From Alteromonas sp047556435 (lineage in GTDB: Bacteria; Pseudomonadota; Gammaproteobacteria; Enterobacterales; Alteromonadaceae), in contig NZ_CP180210.1 of the NCBI RefSeq assembly GCF_047556435.1, forward strand, positions 2,728,001 through 2,792,000: a stretch of 64,000 bases of DNA, given 5' to 3'. A program made the position numbers and the translations under genes. Below are positions 1-8,988 of this stretch, piece after piece. The notes under the pieces are model-generated. The model saw only the letters and a list, made by a program, of their open reading frames with translations. It was not told the DNA's origin and ran no database searches. The first letter of the stretch is position 1; each line of letters starts with the position of its first letter.

Positions 1-36
1 CACGAAGGCGCGAAGCCGGGTATGCGGGTGAAATAA
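1..36 (+). CDS. 3' end of an unidentified gene (partial)
   Basis: The first twelve codons in frame 1 read HEGAKPGMRVK followed by TAA at 34-36. A strong terminator-like hairpin begins 26 bases later, which fits the end of a real transcript. Only 11 residues are visible, too few to name a family, and no function is proposed. Confidence 0.4.
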   Translation, partial: HEGAKPGMRVK

Positions 37-62
37 CCCGGCCAGTGTAATGGTAAGAAAAA

Positions 63-89
63 AATAGCGCCGGTTGGCGCTATTTTTTT
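63..89 (+). terminator. Rho-independent terminator
   Basis: A 9-bp stem, AATAGCGCC (63-71) pairing with GGCGCTATT (76-84), encloses a GGTT loop and runs into a T tract ending at 89. It probably ends the partial gene at the left edge. Confidence 0.85.
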
Positions 90-323
90 CGCTATTAAAT
101 GCAAAGCCCAGCGCTATGTCGCCAGGGGACGCATATCGGTACCGCGCGTTCCCAGCATTGCCTGATGGCTTGTCCTCTCCACTTGCCGCCTGTTACCTGT
201 CTTAACCGGATGTCGCTGCGAAACCGGATAGCGCACATCCCTGCTGGTATGGCAGCCTGCAATTGCGTATTCTTTGTAAATCTGATTTGTGCCCGGCGAT
301 GTTTCACTTTAAGAGCCCCCAGC

Positions 324-1376
324 ATGCAGCGTAACACTGTCATAATACTAAGAGTCATCGCCGCCGTTGCGGTAATTACCAGCATTATTGCTTTCGCCCC
401 CGTCAAAGCATTCTACGTTTATCTCATGCCTCTGTCTGATAATGTGCAAACGGAACTTGACCGCGCCGTGTCTGCCGGCCTTGTTGGCGTGATCGCAATC
501 ATCGACCAACCTGAACCGCTTCCCGATTCAGCGTATGCCTCCGGGTGGCATAATTTGCAGGCCAGCGTACCGGCGCGTAAAGATGCTCAGTTTAAAATTG
601 GCAGTATCAGTAAATTATACATTGCGGCGGCGGTAACCCGCCTGGTGGCGCAAGACCGGCTGGCTCTTGAAAACACACTGCTGACCTGCCTGCCGGAACT
701 GGCCTCACAAATTACGCATGCCGATAAGATCACCCTGCGTATGCTTGTCCAACATCGCAGTGGCATTCCCAGTTTCACTGACGATAGCGCGTTTCCCTGG
801 CTAGCCCCTTTTGACGAACATGAGGACACGCAGAAGAGTCTGGCACTGATCAACAGTAAACCAGCTAGCTTCGCACCGGGAGAAAATTACGAGTACTCCA
901 ATACCAATTACCTGTTACTGGCCAGAATTATTGAAAAGGCCGTAGGCTATAACTACCAGAAGTATATTGACGAGCAGTTTCTTACTCCCCTGGGACTCAC
1001 GCAGACCTTCGCGTCAGTAAAACACGCTGACACAGACCGGCTGATGAGCGGTTACCTTGATGGCCATACCGACGATGTAAAACATCTGGCGTTTATGAAT
1101 CCGGCAGGCGCGATGGTGGCAACCGCAGAGGATGTCGCACAATTTATCAGGGCGCTGAATAACGGCACGTTACTCAATGAAGAAGAGCAAGAATTGTATT
1201 TCACTCTTTACTTCAATAGCCATGATGGCTGGTTGCCAGGCTATCTTAGCTTTGCACGCTATTTTAAGGACTCTGATACTGTAATTGTTCTGTTTACCAA
1301 TACCAGTGGAGACGAACCGTGGATGATTGCCGATTTTACGCTTTCCCGCATCCACGAGATAATTGGCAAGAAGTGA
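324..1376 (+). CDS. Serine hydrolase of the beta-lactamase / penicillin-binding-protein fold
   Basis: A 350-residue protein with an N-terminal hydrophobic segment (about residues 5-25), so it is exported or membrane-anchored. The three active-site elements of the class C / S12 family are visible: SxxK as S94-I-S-K97, YxN as Y191-S-N193, and an HxG box as H300-D-G302 followed by a PGY turn. Members include DD-carboxypeptidases, esterases and AmpC-type enzymes, and the motifs do not say which. The frame is open upstream to 99, but that extension has no family-like sequence, so the ATG at 324 just before the hydrophobic stretch is preferred. The downstream gene points the other way, so it appears monocistronic. 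Confidence 0.8.
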   Translation: MQRNTVIILRVIAAVAVITSIIAFAPVKAFYVYLMPLSDNVQTELDRAVSAGLVGVIAIIDQPEPLPDSAYASGWHNLQASVPARKDAQFKIGSISKLYIAAAVTRLVAQDRLALENTLLTCLPELASQITHADKITLRMLVQHRSGIPSFTDDSAFPWLAPFDEHEDTQKSLALINSKPASFAPGENYEYSNTNYLLLARIIEKAVGYNYQKYIDEQFLTPLGLTQTFASVKHADTDRLMSGYLDGHTDDVKHLAFMNPAGAMVATAEDVAQFIRALNNGTLLNEEEQELYFTLYFNSHDGWLPGYLSFARYFKDSDTVIVLFTNTSGDEPWMIADFTLSRIHEIIGKK

Positions 1377-1442
1377 CTGGCTGTTGAAACGTAGCATGCA
1401 CTTCAGCGGCCAACGGTATTCACCATGCCGTACAACGCTGTT

Positions 1443-2180
1443 CTAGCCTGAAGAGCCCCGCATGCTCGCACCCACAGGCGAAAACTGTGGCTTAAGTTTC
1501 ATTTTTGGTTTAATTGCCGTCATCGGCATCACCCGCTTACGGGCAAGGATGACATACGCTGAGCTGCACCAGGGTAAGTAGTTTGCCAGCCACTGCTGGA
1601 GTTTAGGCGTATCGCGAAAGGTGTAATTCAGAAACAGCATCGAAAACAGGATATTGCGCTGCTCGATAATTTCAAACCCAAGTAATTGTAACCAGTCTTT
1701 TATGCGGCCGCTGGTAAAAAATCGCGCGTCGTGAAGCACATTACCGCGCTTCACCGGCAGGTATTTCCCCAGCCAGGTCAGGCTGAACGGATTAAATCCG
1801 CTGATGATCACATAGCCGCTTTGGGTAATAACCCGGTCTACTTCCCTTAATATCTGATGCGGATCCTGTGCGAAGTCCAGCTCATGGGCTAGCAGAAAAC
1901 CATCGATACTGTTTTGTGAAAACGGCAAACAATGTGACTTACCTAGCAATGAGCTGTACTCGGTCACTTCCCGGGTGAGTTTTATATGATGTTTAATTGG
2001 GCTGGACGGCAGTGCCAACTGGGAGCTTAAATTTCCTAATCTGGCGAAATGGTAGCCAAAAATACGCTGCGTGAATTCATCACACACCGACTCGACAGCG
2101 CTTTTTACCAAATCTGAGGCTGGCAACTCATCCCACAACAGCGGATAGCGAGGTTGTTTATGTATAAATGCGGATCTCAT
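1443..2180 (-). CDS. SAM-dependent methyltransferase-like protein (YafS type)
   Basis: A 245-residue soluble protein resembling the Methyltransf_11 group: the LPF...SIDGFLLAHELDFAQDPHQILREVDRVI stretch corresponds to motifs II-III after the SAM-binding domain, followed by GYVIISGFNP. It lies head to head with gloB, 87 bp apart, the same arrangement as yafS and gloB in enteric bacteria. The classical glycine-rich motif I (DxGxGxG) is not evident in the N-terminal part, so catalytic competence is uncertain. The last 30 residues are basic and look disordered. The substrate is unknown. Confidence 0.7.
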   Translation of the reverse strand: MRSAFIHKQPRYPLLWDELPASDLVKSAVESVCDEFTQRIFGYHFARLGNLSSQLALPSSPIKHHIKLTREVTEYSSLLGKSHCLPFSQNSIDGFLLAHELDFAQDPHQILREVDRVITQSGYVIISGFNPFSLTWLGKYLPVKRGNVLHDARFFTSGRIKDWLQLLGFEIIEQRNILFSMLFLNYTFRDTPKLQQWLANYLPWCSSAYVILARKRVMPMTAIKPKMKLKPQFSPVGASMRGSSG

Positions 2181-2267
2181 TTAGGTGTAGTCTGATCCAA
2201 TTGGTTGCCCTGTCTCTAACAAGTTTTTATAGTATCGCATTATCACCTAATCACAAGCAGGTACGCT

Positions 2268-3059
2268 ATGACGCAGGATTTCATGCCCGAAGAGGTATCA
2301 GTATTTCCGATCCCGGCTTTTACTGATAACTATATCTGGTGTTTACACAACGCCAGCCACGCGGTGGTAGTTGACCCGGGTGATGCGCAGCCCGTGATGG
2401 CGTTTCTCAAGCAGCATTCGCTGTCTTTGGCGGCAATTTTGATCACCCATCACCATCATGATCATACCGGAGGCATTGCACGACTGGTGTCTGCCAACCC
2501 GAATGTACCGGTTATTGGCCCTCGCGGTAATCATATTCGCGGTATCACCAAGAGCGTATCACAGGGTGACACTGTTCACCTGCCCGTTTTATCGCTGACG
2601 TTCTCAGTTATCGAAACCCCCGGCCACACGCTTGACCATATCGCTTTTTACGGCCATGGCGCACTTTTCTGTGGCGATACCCTTTTCTCCGCGGGCTGCG
2701 GCCGCCTGTTCGAGGGTTCGCCAGAGCAAATGCTGCACTCGTTGAATAAGTTTAAACGATTACCTGATGACACCATCGTTTATTGTACCCATGAGTATAC
2801 CCAGGCAAACGTGGCATTCGCCAAAGCCGTAGAGCCAGATAACGCCGAACTACAGGCATATTCAGACTGGGCGGACGCACAGCGTAACAATGACAACCCG
2901 ACGCTACCCACCGATATAAAAACGCAAAAGGCCATCAACCCTTTTTTACGAAGTCACCTGTCAGGCATTCAGGAATCACTGGCGTCACACTGGGGGAAGT
3001 CTCCGGTAAATGATGTGGACGCCTTTGCTGGCGTAAGACGCTGGAAAGACGAGTTTTAA
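2268..3059 (+). CDS. gloB: Hydroxyacylglutathione hydrolase (glyoxalase II)
   Basis: Hydrolyses S-D-lactoylglutathione to D-lactate and glutathione, the second step of methylglyoxal detoxification. The 263-residue protein has the metallo-beta-lactamase fold with the dinuclear metal motif T60-H-H-H-H-D-H66, a later metal histidine in ETPGHTLDH, an aspartate in FCGDTLFSAGCGR, and the C-terminal histidine in CTHEYT. Length matches the family. The ATG at 2268 follows a purine-rich AAGCAGG; an in-frame Met five codons on is an alternative. Divergent from the yafS-like methyltransferase, and upstream of mltD. Confidence 0.95.
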   Translation: MTQDFMPEEVSVFPIPAFTDNYIWCLHNASHAVVVDPGDAQPVMAFLKQHSLSLAAILITHHHHDHTGGIARLVSANPNVPVIGPRGNHIRGITKSVSQGDTVHLPVLSLTFSVIETPGHTLDHIAFYGHGALFCGDTLFSAGCGRLFEGSPEQMLHSLNKFKRLPDDTIVYCTHEYTQANVAFAKAVEPDNAELQAYSDWADAQRNNDNPTLPTDIKTQKAINPFLRSHLSGIQESLASHWGKSPVNDVDAFAGVRRWKDEF

Positions 3060-3124
3060 TGCAATTATTGTTATTAATCCGTACAATGCGAAGTTTGCGA
3101 AACTCATAACGAGGTGTCTTCACA

Positions 3125-4786
3125 ATGAAAACGCAGTTGTCCGTATTGGCGTCGATAGTGGCTGTACTTTGCCTCTCTGGCTGTCAGTCAACCACTGAGC
3201 CTGTCGTTACTGAAACTACGAATCAGCAAGCCGAGCCTTGTGAAATCGCACACACGGATATTCATGATGCCGCCGACTGTGACGTTGCGAAAGAAGGCGT
3301 AATTGAAGTTATTCATCCGCTAGAGGATGTTGCGGTTGATATCGCTGTGCCCAAAGAAAAAGTGACGGAAGCTCCGGTTGTCATTTCAGACGTATGGGCC
3401 CGCATCGCCAACCAGCTTGAGATGGCCGTTCCAGATGATTCCCGGGTAAATGTCCAGAAGAACTGGTACCTGAAACACCCCGAATACATGGCCCGTGTAG
3501 TAAAACGCGCGAAGCCGTTCCTGTATTTCATTGTGGAAGAAATAGAAAAACGCGAGATGCCGCTGGAGTTGGCCTTGCTGCCTATTGTAGAAAGTGCATT
3601 CGACCCTTTCGCCTATTCCCACGGCCGCGCAGCGGGTATGTGGCAATTCATTCCAGGCACAGCAAAACGATTCGGTATGCAGCAATCCTGGTGGTATGAC
3701 GGCCGCCGTGATGTTATCGCCTCTACCGTCGGGGCAATGGATTATCTGAATTACCTCAACGAGTACTTTGACGGCAACTGGTTACATGCCCTTGCCGCGT
3801 ACAACAGTGGTGAAGGTCGCGTTGCCCGCGCTATTCGTCGCAACGAGAAAGCGGGCAAGCCTACCGATTTCTGGTCGCTGGACTTACCGCGTGAAACCCG
3901 CGCGTATGTTCCAAAACTGTTGGCGCTTGCCGACATTCTGAAAAACAAAGCAAGTTATAACTTCTCATGGCCGGAAATTGAAAACGTGGCGGTGATAAAA
4001 GCCGTGGATATCGGTTCTCAGGTCGATCTTGCGTTTGCTGCTGAACTGGCAGGCATGACGTTAAAAGACTTACATGCGCTAAACCCCGGCTATAACCGCT
4101 GGGCTACCGATCCGGATGGTCCACACCGCCTTGTACTTCCGCTAGACAAGGCAGAAGCGTTTTCCCTCGCGCTGGCAAAAATTGACCGTACAGACCGCTT
4201 GAATTGGGTACGTCATAAGGTCAGACGTGGTGATAGCTTAGGCAAAATTGCTAATCAGTATCACACGACGGTAGATATTATTAAGCGTATCAACGAGCTG
4301 GATTCAAACATGATCCGGCTTGGCGATCACATTATGGTGCCTGTGGCGTTAAAAGAACTGGATAGTTATTCGTTATCGCAGGATCAGCGCCTGGCCTCGT
4401 TGCAGAATACCAAACGTGCAGACTATAAATTAACTCACAACGTCACCAGCGGTGATACGCTGTGGGATATTTCACGTAAATACAACGTCAGCACCCGGTC
4501 ACTGGCTAAATGGAACGGGATGGCGCCAACCGACACGCTTCGGCCCGGACAGACACTCGCTATCTGGGTGAACAAAGTCTCCGATAAACAGCAAGACGAT
4601 GCCATCCTGCGCACCCTGACATACACCGTCAGGCGTGGCGATTCGCTGTCACGCATAGCTAACAAGTTTAATCTAAAAATCAGCGACATCGCACAGTGGA
4701 ATGACCTTAATGCAAAACGTTACTTGCAGCCGGGACAAAAACTCACACTGTACGTGGATGTCACGAGACTGAAAAACGTAGGATAA
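3125..4786 (+). CDS. mltD: Membrane-bound lytic murein transglycosylase D
   Basis: Cleaves the glycan strands of peptidoglycan to 1,6-anhydromuropeptides, from the inner face of the outer membrane. A lipoprotein signal ends in the lipobox LSGC with Cys20. The SLT lysozyme-like domain covers roughly residues 105-300, with catalytic Glu156 in the ESAFDPFA motif and the typical MWQFIPGTAKRFG and AAYNSGEGRV segments. Three LysM peptidoglycan-binding repeats follow at about 360-405, 434-480 and 500-546. The 553-residue length is somewhat longer than the E. coli protein, which has two LysM repeats. The gene begins 65 bases after gloB, so co-transcription is possible. Confidence 0.95.
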   Translation: MKTQLSVLASIVAVLCLSGCQSTTEPVVTETTNQQAEPCEIAHTDIHDAADCDVAKEGVIEVIHPLEDVAVDIAVPKEKVTEAPVVISDVWARIANQLEMAVPDDSRVNVQKNWYLKHPEYMARVVKRAKPFLYFIVEEIEKREMPLELALLPIVESAFDPFAYSHGRAAGMWQFIPGTAKRFGMQQSWWYDGRRDVIASTVGAMDYLNYLNEYFDGNWLHALAAYNSGEGRVARAIRRNEKAGKPTDFWSLDLPRETRAYVPKLLALADILKNKASYNFSWPEIENVAVIKAVDIGSQVDLAFAAELAGMTLKDLHALNPGYNRWATDPDGPHRLVLPLDKAEAFSLALAKIDRTDRLNWVRHKVRRGDSLGKIANQYHTTVDIIKRINELDSNMIRLGDHIMVPVALKELDSYSLSQDQRLASLQNTKRADYKLTHNVTSGDTLWDISRKYNVSTRSLAKWNGMAPTDTLRPGQTLAIWVNKVSDKQQDDAILRTLTYTVRRGDSLSRIANKFNLKISDIAQWNDLNAKRYLQPGQKLTLYVDVTRLKNVG

Positions 4787-4792
4787 GACGAT

Positions 4793-5857
4793 ATGTTAAG
4801 GATTAACCGGGAGAACTTGCGTAACAGCCATGAGACGCCCTGGTTAATTCTCGACCTTGTGATGCTGGGGCTATTGCTGGTAAACCTGGCGTGGCTAATT
4901 TTCGATGCGCTGTATGCCACGGAGTTTGTCTTTAGCCAGTTAGCCACATTTTTTCCCGGTTTCACCGACGCCTACGATCCCATTCACCATAATTTTATAT
5001 TGGTGGACTTCGTCTTCATCGCCATTTTCTTTGCCGAGTTTTGCTTTCGCTGGGTAGTGTCGATTATTCGCAAAGAGCATTTGCGCTGGTATTTCTTCCC
5101 GTTTCTGCACTGGTACGACATTATTGGCCTGATCCCACTGGGCGCTACCCGTATATTCCGCTTTCTGCGAATATTCTCGATTTTGCACCGGCTACACAAA
5201 TTTCAGATTATTGATCTGAACCAGACCGCGATTTTCCGATTTTTCAGCTTTTACTATAACGTGTTTGTTGAGGAGTTAAGCGATCGCATCGTAGTGAAAG
5301 TATTAAGCGATGCACAAAAAGATATCTCTGCCGGCTCGCCACTGGTTGATGATATTACCCGACAAGTGCTGGCTCCACGGCGAGCTATCCTCACCGAGTG
5401 GTTAGCGGGAGTCATGAACCACTTTGGTCAGTCAATCAGCGACAGTGAACATGGCGAAGCCATTCGTGAACATGTACGTAAAAGTGTAGGAAAAGCAGTA
5501 AAAAGCAATTCTCAGGTATCAACGCTACAATATGTGCCGGTGGTAGGCAAAACCATCGAAAATACGCTTGAATCGGCGGTAACAGATATCGTTACCGCGT
5601 CAGTGATTAACCTGTTAAGCGACCTGGATTCCTCGAAAATTGACCGCTTCGTCGAAGCTGGCTTTCACGACTATACGCCTACAGCTGACGAATTGGATAA
5701 AGAGGTACTTCAGGTTATCAACGAGTGCCTGGAACTGGTAAAAGCACACGTAGCTCAACAACGCTGGAAAGACGAACTGGCTGCCAAAGAAAAGACGTTG
5801 CCGGTAACTGACATTCAGGCTCCTCCGCAGGACAACCCGGCAGTAAAGGACAAATAA
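4793..5857 (+). CDS. Voltage-sensor-like four-helix membrane protein with cytoplasmic C-terminal domain
   Basis: A 354-residue protein starting 6 bases after mltD. Four membrane segments occur at about 17-40, 67-91, 101-116 and 118-136. Their sequence matches a voltage-sensing domain: S2 carries F79-x-x-E82-x-x-x-R86, S3 carries W107-Y-D109, and S4 carries R120, R123, R126, R133 and K136, with the first three arginines every third residue. No S5-pore-S6 follows; residues 137-354 are a soluble, mostly helical region (two small hydrophobic stretches near 245-275). Automated annotation would probably say ion transporter. I infer a sensor without a pore; the C-terminal function is unknown. Confidence 0.7.
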   Translation: MLRINRENLRNSHETPWLILDLVMLGLLLVNLAWLIFDALYATEFVFSQLATFFPGFTDAYDPIHHNFILVDFVFIAIFFAEFCFRWVVSIIRKEHLRWYFFPFLHWYDIIGLIPLGATRIFRFLRIFSILHRLHKFQIIDLNQTAIFRFFSFYYNVFVEELSDRIVVKVLSDAQKDISAGSPLVDDITRQVLAPRRAILTEWLAGVMNHFGQSISDSEHGEAIREHVRKSVGKAVKSNSQVSTLQYVPVVGKTIENTLESAVTDIVTASVINLLSDLDSSKIDRFVEAGFHDYTPTADELDKEVLQVINECLELVKAHVAQQRWKDELAAKEKTLPVTDIQAPPQDNPAVKDK

Positions 5858-5923
5858 CCTACCTGTTTTACCGCTGCCACAGAGAGTTTCAGCCATCCTC
5901 CGCAAAGGCGCTGCCCAGGAATG

Positions 5924-6811
5924 TCAGCGAGTCGGTGTGATTACCGCACCATCCATACACTGAATCGTCTGCCAGTTAGCTACGCGCTGATTTAATAATC
6001 CCAGTCTTTGATAAACAGACTGAATTGCACCTTCTTCCCGTAAGATAGCAAGACCGCTATTGAGCTGCTCCTGCAATTCAGGAGTACCAGCGTTGTCCTT
6101 CCTTAATACAAAGTGCGATGTGTCTGGAAACACAAGCTTGTAGCCCTCCAGCGGATATAACGGTGTGTTAAAAGGCTGTCGCTGCATGCGAGGTTTATTG
6201 CTAAAAGTCAGAGGTATCAGTTCGCCTCTGCCGCGCGCCAGCATGCTGAACATGTACTCATACTGATTCACGTGGATTAGCGTAAACCCGGCGCATTTCA
6301 TCAGCTCCCAGTCAAGGTGCCAGTTCTGATTTGTCAGTGTCAGCGCTCGGGTGATGTCGTCAAAAGTGGTAAACTTATCCACCATAGTGGAGGTGGTGTA
6401 TAGCCCCTTAACAAATTCAAACTCGCGAAACAGCGGCGCCGCCAGGCTCAGTTTGTCGTCGGTTACCTCGTTTGACCATACCCCCACGGCTGTGGCATCC
6501 AGATTGCCTGAAGCGAGATCATCCAGCATGCGCTCATTAATGGGGTAACCGGTTAGTCGAATATCATAGTGTGCATCAACACGCGCCAGCGCATTGCAGA
6601 AAATCAGGTATTCAGTGAGGATTTGGTTTTCATCAATATTCGCGTTCTGCAATGACTGGCAGCCGTGCAAATCAATGAAGGCGTTGATCGTAGAAACGTG
6701 ATCCTGATATGTGCCAAGTTGGAGTACAGGGAGCTGGGTGTCGTTGTCAGCGTGGGCGTCGGTAATGCAAAAACATAAGAACACGACAAACCATACTATT
6801 TTTTGTTTCAT
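5924..6811 (-). CDS. Periplasmic substrate-binding-like protein (SBP_bac_3 type), orphan
   Basis: A 295-residue protein with a clear N-terminal signal peptide (MKQKIVWFVVFLCFCITDAHA). The body resembles family 3 solute-binding proteins: a duplicated two-lobe pattern with LASGNLDATAVGVW in lobe 1 and the C-terminal LNSGLAILREEGAIQSVYQRLG helix. Four cysteines could form disulfides. No ABC permease or ATPase and no sensor kinase is next to it, so its ligand and partner are unknown; such orphan proteins are common in marine gammaproteobacteria. It converges with the voltage-sensor-like gene and lies downstream of cysS on the same strand, 74 bases away. Confidence 0.65.
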   Translation of the reverse strand: MKQKIVWFVVFLCFCITDAHADNDTQLPVLQLGTYQDHVSTINAFIDLHGCQSLQNANIDENQILTEYLIFCNALARVDAHYDIRLTGYPINERMLDDLASGNLDATAVGVWSNEVTDDKLSLAAPLFREFEFVKGLYTTSTMVDKFTTFDDITRALTLTNQNWHLDWELMKCAGFTLIHVNQYEYMFSMLARGRGELIPLTFSNKPRMQRQPFNTPLYPLEGYKLVFPDTSHFVLRKDNAGTPELQEQLNSGLAILREEGAIQSVYQRLGLLNQRVANWQTIQCMDGAVITPTR

Positions 6812-6885
6812 TGCCTGCCCCCCTTTCCTGCACTGACATGGCTAAAACGAAAGCGATACCAGTGCAGGTCTTATCGACACTGTTG

Positions 6886-8286
6886 TTACTGACGTCGCCA
6901 GGTCGTCCCTTGCGGGCCATCTTCAAGTACAATGCCCTTCGCTGTAAGTGCGTCTCGGGCTGCATCTGCAGCGGCCCAGTCTTTTGCTGCACGGGCATCG
7001 TTACGCTGCTTAATCAGCGCTTCAATTTCTTCTGCGTCATTATCACTGCCGGATTGCAGATAGGTATCCGGTTCCGACTGTAACATACCTAAAATACCGC
7101 CAAGTCCTTTGAGTACCCCCGCCAGCTTTCCGGCCTCAGCAGGATCTGATTTCTGCTTATTAAGGTCTCTGGCCAGATCAAACAATACGGAAAAGGCTTC
7201 CGGAACATTCAAATCGTCATTCATGGCAGCTTCAAAGCGCGCCAGATAACCACCATAGCTAAGCTCCACGCCGTCATCAACAGCAACGCCACGCAGTGCG
7301 GTATAAAGGCGCTCCAGCGCGGATTTAGCCTGCGTCAGGTTATCCAGCGAGTAGCTCAACTGACTGCGATAGTGCGCTGACATCAAAAAGAACCGGAGTG
7401 ACTCGGCATCATGCTCTTTTAATACATCGCGCAGAGTAAAGAAATTCCCCAGCGACTTGGACATCTTCTCATCATTCACCTGCACCATGCCGGTGTGCAT
7501 CCAGACATTCACATACGGGGTGTCGAATGCACAGCACGACTGTGCAATTTCATTTTCATGATGCGGGAAAATCAAGTCTGAACCACCACCGTGAATGTCA
7601 AAATGGGCGCCAAGGTGCTTGTGGTTCATTGCCGAACATTCGATATGCCAGCCCGGACGGCCTTCACCCCACGGCGATTGCCATGCCGGTTCTCCTGGTT
7701 TCGCGGTTTTCCACAGTACAAAATCCAGCGGATCATCTTTTCCTGCTGCCACTTCGACCCGCGCGCCCGCGTTCAGTTGCTCTAAATCCTGTTTGCTGAG
7801 TTTTCCATAGTCCGGATACTGACTGACATCAAACAGCACATCGCCACTTTGCGCCTGATAGGCAAAACCTTTATCAATCAGCTTCTGAATGACGTCGATG
7901 ATTTCGTCCATGTGCCCGGTAACCGTGGGCTCGATGTCTGGCTCCAGCAGGTTAATTGCGCCAAAGTCTTCGTGCATCATGGCAATGGTGCGTTTGGTGA
8001 GACTCTCGGTGCTTTCGTTATTATCCTTAGCGCGCGCAATGATTTTGTCATCCACATCGGTAATGTTACGCACGTAATTCACGTCAAACCCAAGATGGCG
8101 CAGATAACGCACCAGAATGTCGAAGCTCAGGTAAGTGCGTGCATGCCCCATATGGCTTACGTCGTATACTGTGATCCCACACACATACAAGCCCACTTTC
8201 CCTTCTTCAAGCGGCACAAACTGTGCTTTTTCACGGGTACGGGTATTGTAGAGGTGCAACATGGGTATCTTTTCCTGTTTTGACAA
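6886..8286 (-). CDS. cysS: Cysteinyl-tRNA synthetase
   Basis: Charges tRNA-Cys with cysteine in the cytoplasm. The class I signatures are present: HMGH at residues 45-48 and KMSKS at 274-278. The expected zinc ligands of the active site are C36, C217, H242 and E246. The length, 466 residues, matches the family. It is divergent from ppiB, as in several gammaproteobacteria. Confidence 0.97.
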   Translation of the reverse strand: MSKQEKIPMLHLYNTRTREKAQFVPLEEGKVGLYVCGITVYDVSHMGHARTYLSFDILVRYLRHLGFDVNYVRNITDVDDKIIARAKDNNESTESLTKRTIAMMHEDFGAINLLEPDIEPTVTGHMDEIIDVIQKLIDKGFAYQAQSGDVLFDVSQYPDYGKLSKQDLEQLNAGARVEVAAGKDDPLDFVLWKTAKPGEPAWQSPWGEGRPGWHIECSAMNHKHLGAHFDIHGGGSDLIFPHHENEIAQSCCAFDTPYVNVWMHTGMVQVNDEKMSKSLGNFFTLRDVLKEHDAESLRFFLMSAHYRSQLSYSLDNLTQAKSALERLYTALRGVAVDDGVELSYGGYLARFEAAMNDDLNVPEAFSVLFDLARDLNKQKSDPAEAGKLAGVLKGLGGILGMLQSEPDTYLQSGSDNDAEEIEALIKQRNDARAAKDWAAADAARDALTAKGIVLEDGPQGTTWRRQ

Positions 8287-8427
8287 ATGGGCGCAAAGTG
8301 TAGCATTCAGTGTGACGCAGTCACAGCCTTTGTTTTGGCCAACATAACGTGTTGTGGTTTTCAGCCGGTGTATATTAGGCTACCATTATTTCTGAGTTAA
8401 TCTTGCCATTCTGGGAATATATTAAAA

Positions 8428-8922
8428 ATGGTTACATTTAAGACAAATTACGGCGACATCACGCTGGAACTGTTCACGGACAAGGCCCCTGCTACAGTAG
8501 AAAATTTTCTGGGTTATGTGAAAGATGGCTTTTACGACGGTACGATTTTTCACCGTGTTATCGATGGCTTCATGATCCAGGGCGGTGGATTTACAGAAGA
8601 CATGGATCAAAAAACAACGAAAGCGCCAATCCAGAACGAAGCCAACAACGGTGTAAGTAATGAAGCGGGCACTATTGCCATGGCAAGAACGAATGATCCG
8701 CATTCAGCTACTGCACAATTCTTCATTAACATTAAAGACAACGATTTTCTGAACCATACCAGCGAATCAGTGAACGGCTGGGGTTACTGTGCATTTGGCA
8801 AAGTTACTGACGGCATGGACGTAGTCGAAAAAATCAAAAATGTTAAGACCGGCTCGCACGGTTTTCATCAGGATGTGCCGGTAGAACCGGTGGTCATCGA
8901 AAAAGCGGTAGTTACTGAATAA
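8428..8922 (+). CDS. ppiB: Peptidyl-prolyl cis-trans isomerase B (cyclophilin)
   Basis: A 164-residue cytoplasmic cyclophilin with no signal peptide. Core motifs are the FHRVIDGFMIQGG segment (active-site Arg) and SATAQFFINIKDNDFLN. Upstream of lpxH on the same strand, with a hairpin between them; this order (cysS divergent, ppiB-lpxH) is conserved in gammaproteobacteria. Confidence 0.95.
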   Translation: MVTFKTNYGDITLELFTDKAPATVENFLGYVKDGFYDGTIFHRVIDGFMIQGGGFTEDMDQKTTKAPIQNEANNGVSNEAGTIAMARTNDPHSATAQFFINIKDNDFLNHTSESVNGWGYCAFGKVTDGMDVVEKIKNVKTGSHGFHQDVPVEPVVIEKAVVTE

Positions 8923-8939
8923 TCGCTTTCTCTTTATCA

Positions 8940-8961
8940 GGGCAACATCTGCTTGCCCTTT
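8940..8961 (+). terminator. Weak hairpin between ppiB and lpxH
   Basis: GGGCAA (8940-8945) pairs with TTGCCC (8953-8958) and is followed by a pyrimidine-rich TTTCTCC. The stem is only 6 bp, so at most it attenuates read-through into lpxH. Confidence 0.4.
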
Positions 8962-8988
8962 CTCCTTTCCCTGTACTGAAATCGCCAC

